Below, in pieces: positions 8,042-13,159 of a stretch of DNA of 13,159 nucleotides (its first letter is position 1; each line of letters starts with the position of its first letter). This DNA comes from CAYHIW01 sp964356745. GTDB taxonomy: Bacteria; Patescibacteriota; Microgenomatia; UBA1406; GWC2-37-13. The position numbers and the translations under genes are program-made. The stretch is from positions 1 through 13,159 of the forward strand of contig CAYHIW010000026.1 of the NCBI GenBank assembly GCA_964356745.1, read 5' to 3'. The notes under the pieces were generated by a model that saw nothing but the letters and a program-made list of their open reading frames with translations, was not told where the DNA came from and made no database searches.

Positions 8042-8701
8042 ATGAAAAATGATATGTTAGGAAAATCACCATGGAGAAGACTGTTGTACCCAAAGCTCGA
8101 AAAACTCGAGCTTTCGGGGTCGGTACTCGATTTGGGTGGAGCTCGCGATTCTGACTACCATAAGCTGTTTGGAGGCACCTGTGCGATACGTGTGGCCAAT
8201 AATGACAAGGATGCCAATCCTGACTTTCTTTTTGACTTTGAACACAAGTTCCCGATAGATGACCGTTCATTCGATACGGTTCTGTGCTTGAATACCCTCG
8301 AGCATATTTTCAATTATGGGCAATTTCTCAGCGAGGCAAAAAGAGTTTTAAAGCCGAGCGGAAAAATAGTCCTTGCGGTACCATTTCTTGTACAAGTACA
8401 CCCATCCCCTAAAGATTATTTTCGTTATTCAGGGCAGGCACTCAAATTGATGTTTGAGTCAGGTGGTTTTGAAGAGGTGGTGGCCACGCCTGTGGGGAGG
8501 GGTCCTTTTACCGCGACGGTGCAGATTCTCTATAATGTAGTTCATTTTGCTCCGCTCCGCGCCATTTTATTTTTTATCGCTCTCGGTCTCGACAAATGTT
8601 TGTGGTGGGCTACTGGCACTCTTAAAAAAGACAATACAAATCACTACGACCGTAGTTTTTATCCCCTTGGATATTTGATTACCGCACGTGCACATAAATA
8701 G
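8042..8701 (+). CDS. Class I SAM-dependent methyltransferase with variant motif I
   Basis: Predicted methyltransferase of 219 residues. Motif I reads VLDLGGARDS at residues 28-37, so the usual third glycine of the DxGxGxG loop is replaced. The strand-2 acidic position falls in RVANNDKD. Later parts are conventional: FPIDDRSFDTVLCLNTLEHI, KRVLKPSGKIVLAVPF, then VHPSPKDYFRYS, a pattern I associate with sugar-locus methyltransferases of this shorter class. A hydrophobic C-terminal segment (residues about 170-190) could sit in the membrane. The ATG follows the stop of the GT-C gene with no gap (TAA-ATG), implying coupled translation; an in-frame ATG at 8054 is an alternative start. Substrate unknown. 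The variant motif does not by itself mean loss of activity, since related enzymes also depart from the consensus. Confidence 0.83.
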   Translation: MKNDMLGKSPWRRLLYPKLEKLELSGSVLDLGGARDSDYHKLFGGTCAIRVANNDKDANPDFLFDFEHKFPIDDRSFDTVLCLNTLEHIFNYGQFLSEAKRVLKPSGKIVLAVPFLVQVHPSPKDYFRYSGQALKLMFESGGFEEVVATPVGRGPFTATVQILYNVVHFAPLRAILFFIALGLDKCLWWATGTLKKDNTNHYDRSFYPLGYLITARAHK

Positions 8702-8704
8702 CAT

Positions 8705-9550
8705 ATGAAAGATTTTTTTAAAAAAATTATTCCGCGGAAACTTTGGGTCTTTGCTCGTACACACCGCGCGTGGTGTATTGATTTTGTAATAAATACAGGC
8801 GCGTCAGTTTGCAGAAGATCATATCAAGGGTTCGTTGTATATTATAACCGTGGCAATGCCCTTATCGACCGACTACGCAAAGAACAATACTTTGAAAAGG
8901 AACTGTGCGAGTGCATTATTAATGACCTTAGTAATTCTGAGAATAAAGTTTTTCTTGATATTGGGGCAAACATCGGCTTGATGACGCTCTCGATGCTTTC
9001 GAAACTTCCACAAACTACGATACACGCGTTTGAACCAGGGCCACTCCAGGCAAATTTTTTTGAAAAAACAATTACGGAAAACAAACTTTCTAACCGCGTT
9101 ACTCTTTATCGTAAAGCGCTGGGAGAGTCTGGGGGAGAGGCAAAATTTTTTGTCCACAACGGAGCTGATATTGCCAAGGATGGATTTAAGAATACAGGCC
9201 GTGGCGAAGCTGGGCATGAGATAACTGTCGCTGTCGATACGCTCGATAGCTGGTGGCAGACAGCGGGGAAGCCTGGGGTAGTTGCCGTCAAAATCGATAC
9301 AGAAGGTGCCGAACTCTTTGTCTTGAAAGGTGGCACAGAGTTTCTTTCGACCATAAAGCCAATTTTATATCTTGAAATAGAACCTTCAAATCTCGTTGCG
9401 TATCCTTATACTGCAGCTGACATTATTCGTTTCCTTGATTCGATTGGGTACAATGTTTCGACTCTGGATAATGTCGCGGTTTCTACAGAAAATATTGATG
9501 AGTTCACTAAGCAGTTTGATACGTACCGGGCATTTCCACAGATAAAATAA
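8705..9550 (+). CDS. FkbM family methyltransferase
   Basis: SAM-dependent methyltransferase of the FkbM family, 281 residues; characterised relatives O-methylate macrolides and sugars. Motif I is VFLDIGANIG at residues 82-91. The acidic partner is Glu110 in HAFEPGP, and the family-defining C-terminal motif VKIDTEGAE lies at 195-203, followed by VLKGG and a strand reading ILYLEIEP. A basic N-terminal region of about 60 residues precedes the domain, longer than in the second FkbM protein of the window. The start ATG is three bases after the preceding stop, and its own TAA shares its final A with the next gene's ATG (TAATG, 9548-9552), so this three-gene stretch is tightly coupled. Likely target is a hydroxyl on the locus glycan; the specific position is unknown. 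Confidence 0.92.
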   Translation: MKDFFKKIIPRKLWVFARTHRAWCIDFVINTGASVCRRSYQGFVVYYNRGNALIDRLRKEQYFEKELCECIINDLSNSENKVFLDIGANIGLMTLSMLSKLPQTTIHAFEPGPLQANFFEKTITENKLSNRVTLYRKALGESGGEAKFFVHNGADIAKDGFKNTGRGEAGHEITVAVDTLDSWWQTAGKPGVVAVKIDTEGAELFVLKGGTEFLSTIKPILYLEIEPSNLVAYPYTAADIIRFLDSIGYNVSTLDNVAVSTENIDEFTKQFDTYRAFPQIK

Positions 9551-10653
9551 TGAACGGACAAACAAGACCACTTCGTATTTGTTACTTCGGAATCTATGAT
9601 CCGGAGTTTTGTCGCAATAATGTGTATCGAAAAGGGCTCATCGAGAATGGTGCTACCGTTATCGAATGCAACGACAGGAGTCGTGGTCTTAAAAAATATT
9701 TCCATTTGTTTCAAAAACACTGGCGCATAAGGAATGATTATGATGTGATGATTGTTGGGTACCCGGGGTACATTATGGTGCCGTTTGCTCGTCTCATTAC
9801 ACGAAAGCCGATTATCTTCGACGCCCTATGTTCATTTTATGAGGCGCAAATTATTTCACGTGATGCGTATGCTGGGATACCGTTTCGGATAACGTATGTT
9901 CGGTTCGTGGACTGGATGGCGAATACCTTTTCTGACAAGATTTTAGTAGAGACGGATGCTCAACGACGTTATTATGAAAAAGAGCTCAGTGTGCGAGAAG
10001 GGAAGTGCGTACCTGTTTTTATTGGAGTTGACGAAGAATCTTTTTTCTATGACCCTCAGGTAAAGAAAAACAAAGAATTTACAGTTTTTTTTCGCGGTCG
10101 TCTCACTATTGAAGCGGGCTTCAGACACATCATTGAAGCGGCTCGCTTGTTAGAAAATGAGCCGATAATTTTTAAAGCAGTAGGTTTTGGTTTTGGTCCC
10201 GTTGTTGAGGATATTAAGATGCGCCTTGAACAGTATAATCTCAAAAATTTTACCCTCGTAGAGCATCAAATGCCGATAGATGAGTTACGATGTGCAATGG
10301 GCGCTTCACAGGTGAGCCTGGGGCAATTTGAGGACAATGAGCGCATCTCGCGCACGATTCCACACAAGGCATTTGAATCGCTTGCTATGCGATTGCCTTA
10401 TATTACTGCTCGCATGAGTGAAAATGCAGGTATTACCGAGCTTTGTATTGATAAAGAGAATTGTGTATTTGTTAAACCAGCAGACCCTGTCGATTTGGCT
10501 GAGAAAATAAAATTACTCGCGAATGATGCAAAGCTCCAAGCGAATCTTGCTGAGCGCGGTTTTGAAACACATCAATCACGTTTTACTTCACGCGTCCTCG
10601 GTGGGGAAGTACTCGCTGTGGCAGAGGAGCTTATGGGCGTTCGTCGCGCATAA
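9550..10653 (+). CDS. GT4-like glycosyltransferase, IPHK variant
   Basis: GT-B fold glycosyltransferase of 367 residues. The N-terminus (LRICYFGIYDPEFCRNNVY) starts with a Rossmann strand. A linker-to-C-domain strand reads FTVFFRGRLTIEAGFRHIIEAA from residue 177, where the VGR motif of ordinary GT4 enzymes appears as FRG. The nucleotide-binding helix is IPHKAFESLAMRLPYITA; only the second Glu of E-x7-E is kept (Glu276), and residue 268 is Arg. GT4 subgroups with an IPNK-type motif share this pattern, so activity is likely. The start overlaps the upstream stop by one base. The last 23 bases overlap the end of the opposite-strand FkbM gene. It is the last gene of the + strand operon. Donor and acceptor unknown. 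Confidence 0.88.
   Translation: MNGQTRPLRICYFGIYDPEFCRNNVYRKGLIENGATVIECNDRSRGLKKYFHLFQKHWRIRNDYDVMIVGYPGYIMVPFARLITRKPIIFDALCSFYEAQIISRDAYAGIPFRITYVRFVDWMANTFSDKILVETDAQRRYYEKELSVREGKCVPVFIGVDEESFFYDPQVKKNKEFTVFFRGRLTIEAGFRHIIEAARLLENEPIIFKAVGFGFGPVVEDIKMRLEQYNLKNFTLVEHQMPIDELRCAMGASQVSLGQFEDNERISRTIPHKAFESLAMRLPYITARMSENAGITELCIDKENCVFVKPADPVDLAEKIKLLANDAKLQANLAERGFETHQSRFTSRVLGGEVLAVAEELMGVRRA
10631..10653. other. Tail-to-tail overlap of two convergent operons
   Basis: The last 23 bases of the + strand glycosyltransferase gene and of the - strand FkbM gene are shared, each stop codon lying inside the other's coding sequence. No hairpin-plus-T-tract terminator is apparent on either side, so transcripts probably read into each other or end by another mechanism. 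Confidence 0.85.
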
Positions 10654-11344
10654 AAATTGAATCTTCAAACATAACCTCGCCAGTTTCTGGGTGGCGCTTT
10701 GCCCTCAGACTACCGTGATAGCTGAAGCCAAGGTTTTTAAGGAGTTGGTAAATATCATCAAAGAGTGGCTGACCACTGTATATTTCAACGAACGATGTTT
10801 CGACAAGGACAGCCTGTGCTGCAGAGAGGCATGCGGTACCCCCAGATATAACTTCAGCCTCAAATCCTTGCGTATCCATTTTTACGAGGACTCCTTCGTG
10901 AGGTTCACCAACCTCACGCCAAATGTTATCAAGCAGTTCAACGGAGACTGTTTCTGCTCCGATTTCCTTTGTGTGGGGGAATACTGTCTCAAGTGTTTTT
11001 GACTGGGGAAGAAATGATGAGCTGAGGCTATAGGCGCTTATTTTAATTTCTTTGTTTTCTTTTTTTGAACCAAGTCCAACATTAAAAGCGCGAAATTTTT
11101 TATCGCCCGCGAAATTCTCAACGAGTACATCATACGTTTCTTTAACGGGTTCAAATGAGTAGATTTGTGCATCAGGAAGTTCATGGCGAGCCTCCTCGGC
11201 AAACTGACCAACATTTGCACCTACATCAAAAACGGTAGCAATTTTTTTGCTATGAAGCCACGATAAGTCAGTCTCACGATTTTGATAACGAATGATATCA
11301 AAGCCCGTAGCGTTTACGATATTTTTTATGAGTTGTTTGAGCAT
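10631..11344 (-). CDS. FkbM family methyltransferase
   Basis: Second FkbM-type SAM methyltransferase, 237 residues, on the opposite strand from the first. Motif I is TVFDVGANVGQF at residues 37-48. The acidic residue is Glu65 in YSFEPV, and the FkbM signature VKMDTQGFEAEV is at 154-165, followed by SGG. The C-terminus ends with EDSIFMRDERP, resembling a common FkbM ending. Compared with the FkbM protein at 8705-9550 it lacks the long N-terminal extension and has different motif details, so the two look like separate acquisitions, not a recent duplication. It starts three bases after the flippase stop and closes the - strand operon, implying it modifies the glycan handled by that operon. No Shine-Dalgarno is visible before the ATG. 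Substrate unknown. Confidence 0.93.
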   Translation of the reverse strand: MLKQLIKNIVNATGFDIIRYQNRETDLSWLHSKKIATVFDVGANVGQFAEEARHELPDAQIYSFEPVKETYDVLVENFAGDKKFRAFNVGLGSKKENKEIKISAYSLSSSFLPQSKTLETVFPHTKEIGAETVSVELLDNIWREVGEPHEGVLVKMDTQGFEAEVISGGTACLSAAQAVLVETSFVEIYSGQPLFDDIYQLLKNLGFSYHGSLRAKRHPETGEVMFEDSIFMRDERP

Positions 11345-11347
11345 AGG

Positions 11348-12604
11348 TTATATTGTGTGGTGTCTGCTAGTATAAAAGAAAAAGAGAAACATGTACACAT
11401 ATGCTCCGATTATTTTTGCTATGACAACCCCCCATAATCCACCGAGAGTGATTCCAATAACCAGAAGAATGAGCTGAATCACGGAACCTGCGATATTAAT
11501 CACAAAAAGCTCTTTGCTTCGCTTATGTGCTATCAGTATAGAATTTGGGATCATAGCTACGGTTGCCAGTATCGACAAAGCGAAAAGTTGAGAAAGCTGA
11601 ACTGCATCCGCGGCATATGTGGGGAAAAAGAGGCTGTAGAGAAATGGGGCTGCTACTAAGTAGAATGCGGTCACTCCAACCAAAAGGAGCAAGAGCTTTA
11701 TAATTTTTCCGCGAAGATTGAGGACATTTCCCGTGCCATGTTCTGCAAACTTTGGAATCATGAGAAAATTAAGGTTTCGCAAGATTGCCTTTATCTGTTC
11801 GGGGAAAGCCATCGCAATACTATAAATAGCAAGCTCAGCCGCGCCAATGGAGGTGAAAATAAGTATTTTATCTGCCTGCGCCGCTATTGTTGAAAGGAAA
11901 CCAATTAAACTTAATTTTTTGCTGTAATCAAGAATACCAGGATCGTCTGCTGAGTTTGGTTTATAAAAATGAATAGCATTTCGATACGTGAGTAGTGCGA
12001 CCGCAGTGTTAGCAAAAAAGTATACAAATATTATGATAATAATATTTTGAGTTACAAAGAGTGTAGCAATCAAGATAACCACGGGTACGATACCCTTGAT
12101 AGCATTGTAGATGCTTAAGCGCTTGAAATCTTTTTTACCATTCGCATAGTATGTGGCAAGATTTGCGCTGTTTAAAAAAGGAGAAAACGAACCAATAAAA
12201 AGAAGTGAAATAGAGAGGGTGATATTCCCGTGCAAAAAATAATAAATCGAACCGACAAGTGAGATTAGAACAAGAAAAATGCTCCATCTCACATTCAGCC
12301 AAAACCCTGACCTTATAACGTTTTCGAATTTTCGGGCGACTGATTGGGTGACAGCGGTTCCGAGACCCGTGAGTGAGAATGCTACCAAAGTTGCAGCGAG
12401 AGAAGTGATATAGCGGAACGTACCATAGACAGCTTGTGGCACAAGGTTAGCAAAGGCAACAGAAAGCACAAAAGATGAAGCAGAAGTAAAAATTTGTCCG
12501 AGTGTAAGCCACGAACCGCCTTTGGTTAGATACACCATGTCCGTCTTGAAATATTTTTCACTTTGACGAAGAAGATTATATGTTTTTTGTTTGAGGCGAT
12601 GCAT
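11348..12604 (-). CDS. Wzx-type polysaccharide flippase (MOP superfamily)
   Basis: Predicted flippase that moves undecaprenyl-diphosphate-linked oligosaccharide from the cytoplasmic to the outer membrane face. The preferred start ATG at 12604 gives 418 residues with about twelve hydrophobic helices. The N-terminus reads RLKQKTYNLLRQSEKYFKTD, leading to GGSWLTLGQI and then AFANLVPQAVYGTFRYI, the usual opening of polysaccharide biosynthesis protein/Wzx sequences. SLIGFLSTIAAQADKILIF in the middle is the conserved loop between the two six-helix halves. The frame stays open upstream to 12802, but starts beyond 12681 would run inside the fcl gene; an ATG at 12709 would overlap fcl by 29 bases and place a strong hairpin inside the coding region. 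The downstream FkbM gene begins three bases after the stop. The family is clear; the glycan transported is not known. Confidence 0.92.
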   Translation of the reverse strand: MHRLKQKTYNLLRQSEKYFKTDMVYLTKGGSWLTLGQIFTSASSFVLSVAFANLVPQAVYGTFRYITSLAATLVAFSLTGLGTAVTQSVARKFENVIRSGFWLNVRWSIFLVLISLVGSIYYFLHGNITLSISLLFIGSFSPFLNSANLATYYANGKKDFKRLSIYNAIKGIVPVVILIATLFVTQNIIIIIFVYFFANTAVALLTYRNAIHFYKPNSADDPGILDYSKKLSLIGFLSTIAAQADKILIFTSIGAAELAIYSIAMAFPEQIKAILRNLNFLMIPKFAEHGTGNVLNLRGKIIKLLLLLVGVTAFYLVAAPFLYSLFFPTYAADAVQLSQLFALSILATVAMIPNSILIAHKRSKELFVINIAGSVIQLILLVIGITLGGLWGVVIAKIIGAYVYMFLFFFYTSRHHTI

Positions 12605-12625
12605 GGATTGAAGATAATGAAATAT

Positions 12626-12656
12626 GTTTTTGTTCTTGATCTTCAAGAACAAAAAC
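12626..12656. repeat. Perfect 14-bp inverted repeat (hairpin) between fcl and flippase gene
   Basis: Arms at 12626-12639 and 12643-12656 pair without mismatch around a three-base loop (core GTTCTTGA/TCAAGAAC, flanked by T5 and A5 runs that also pair). It lies in the 76-base gap between the fcl stop and the flippase start, about 22 bases before the flippase ATG. Neither strand has a run of T after the second arm; the T-run is on the 5' arm and the A-run on the 3' arm. It therefore does not match a standard intrinsic terminator in either direction. An RNA-processing site, attenuator or translation-control hairpin are options. The remainder of the gap shows no clear promoter or ribosome binding site. 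Confidence 0.75.
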
Positions 12657-12680
12657 TTTTGTGATTTAGAACGTAGCTGT

Positions 12681-13159
12681 TTATCTATGATTCTTCCTGA
12701 ACCATTCATATGTGGATTTGAGACCCTCGTCGAGAGGTGTGCTATGTTTCCATCCAAGCTCATGTAGCTTGCTGACATCGAGGAGCTTTCTTGGTGTACC
12801 ATCGGGTTTCGTGGTATCCCAATCTACCGTTCCTTCATATTCAACAATTTCTTTTATTTTTTCAGCAAGTTCTATGATGTGAACGTCCTCACCTGTACCG
12901 ACATTGATGATCGCCGAGTTATCGTAGTTCTCCATAAGGAATAGACTGGCGTCGGCAAGATCATCTACATGCAGGAACTCGCGCTGTGCGCTCCCGGTAC
13001 CCCACAAAGCAACACTCGGTCTCTTCGCAATCTTTGCCTCATGAAATTTTCGTATCATAGCGGGTAATACATGCGAACTTTCGAGGTCAAAATTATCGTG
13101 TGGTCCATAGAGGTTAGTAGGCATCAAGGAAATATAATTTGTGCCATATTGTTCATTGT
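12681..13159 (-). CDS. fcl: GDP-L-fucose synthase, 5'-partial
   Basis: C-terminal half of GDP-4-keto-6-deoxy-D-mannose 3,5-epimerase/4-reductase, an extended short-chain dehydrogenase that uses NADPH to make GDP-L-fucose. The visible part begins with NEQYGTNYISLMPTNLYGP at the window edge, just after the catalytic Tyr-x3-Lys motif, which lies outside. The substrate-binding segment SHVLPAMIRKFHEA, then ALWGTGSAQREFLHVDDLADA and NVGTGEDVHIIELAEKIK, then KPDGTPRKLLDVSKLHELGW, are close matches to the conserved order of this enzyme. About 159 of an expected 310-320 residues are present. An internal TTG at 13127 is not the true start. As the first visible gene of the - strand block it indicates that fucose (or a derivative) is a precursor of the locus glycan; its usual partner gmd (GDP-mannose dehydratase) is not in the window and may lie just beyond the right edge. 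Confidence 0.95.
   Translation of the reverse strand, partial: NEQYGTNYISLMPTNLYGPHDNFDLESSHVLPAMIRKFHEAKIAKRPSVALWGTGSAQREFLHVDDLADASLFLMENYDNSAIINVGTGEDVHIIELAEKIKEIVEYEGTVDWDTTKPDGTPRKLLDVSKLHELGWKHSTPLDEGLKSTYEWFRKNHR

Noticed and set aside
8092..8114. A 9-bp inverted repeat (AAAGCTCGA ... TCGAGCTTT) about 50 bases into the methyltransferase gene at 8042.
   Set aside because: It falls in a repeated Lys-Leu-Glu coding stretch, which naturally creates near-palindromes; no terminator tail or nearby gene start supports a function.
8567..8764. Short opposite-strand open frames under the + strand genes (this one and many like it).
   Set aside because: They lie wholly inside or across well supported genes, have no recognisable domains and have compositions expected of antisense shadows.
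12626..12656. Calling the hairpin an intrinsic terminator of fcl.
   Set aside because: On the - strand the second arm is followed by A-rich sequence (AAAAAC belongs to the stem, then ATATTT), not a run of T directly after the stem.
12605..12802. An N-terminal extension of the flippase back to 12802.
   Set aside because: It would overlap fcl by more than 100 bases, and the extra residues look like random out-of-frame translation, unlike the normal start of this family.
1..13159. CRISPR arrays, insertion sequences, integrases, phage genes, tRNA or rRNA.
   Set aside because: I found no spaced direct repeats, transposase or integrase motifs or rRNA-like segments, and coding sequence fills nearly the entire window. 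tRNA could not be formally excluded without a covariance search, but no gap is big enough apart from about 76 bases at 12605-12680, which holds the hairpin.

Overview
This window is part of a surface-glycan (O-antigen, capsule or S-layer-glycan type) biosynthesis locus. It is packed almost end to end with glycosyltransferases, SAM-dependent methyltransferases and membrane lipid-glycan handling proteins. Thirteen genes are visible and no intergenic gap exceeds about 80 bases. I see no tRNA, rRNA, CRISPR array, insertion sequence or phage gene. The genetic code is the standard bacterial one: a TGA at 2666-2668 is used as a real stop. The small gaps, 1-4 base start/stop overlaps, near absence of Shine-Dalgarno sequences and the look of the Wzx-type flippase suggest a Candidate Phyla Radiation (Patescibacteria, Parcubacteria-like) genome. 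That assignment rests on general resemblance and is an inference, not a demonstrated identity.

The + strand block runs from 1 to 10653. It holds an asnB-type glutamine amidotransferase/amide synthase (5' end outside the window), an AT-rich class I methyltransferase, a GT4 glycosyltransferase, two more class I methyltransferases, a UPF0104/LPG-synthase-TM membrane protein, a large GT-C (GT39/ArnT-like) membrane glycosyltransferase, a fourth class I methyltransferase, an FkbM-family methyltransferase and a second GT4 glycosyltransferase. Spacing from -4 to +18 bases implies one long polycistronic transcript.

The - strand block converges on it from the right edge. It contains GDP-L-fucose synthase (N-terminus outside the window), a Wzx-type polysaccharide flippase and a second FkbM methyltransferase. 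The two blocks overlap tail to tail by 23 coding bases (10631-10653), which leaves no room for a conventional terminator between them.

A plausible combined role, inferred from family membership, is as follows. Fcl supplies GDP-L-fucose. The two GT4 enzymes build a lipid-linked oligosaccharide on the cytoplasmic face, and up to six methyltransferases decorate it. AsnB may amidate a uronic acid or supply asparagine. Wzx moves the lipid-linked glycan across the membrane. The UPF0104 protein plus GT-C enzyme may provide a second route, flipping a polyprenyl-phosphate sugar and adding it on the outer face. The most distinctive points are the density of methyltransferases (six in 13 kb, from at least two distinct families), the UPF0104/GT-C pair, and a perfect 14-bp hairpin between fcl and the flippase gene.
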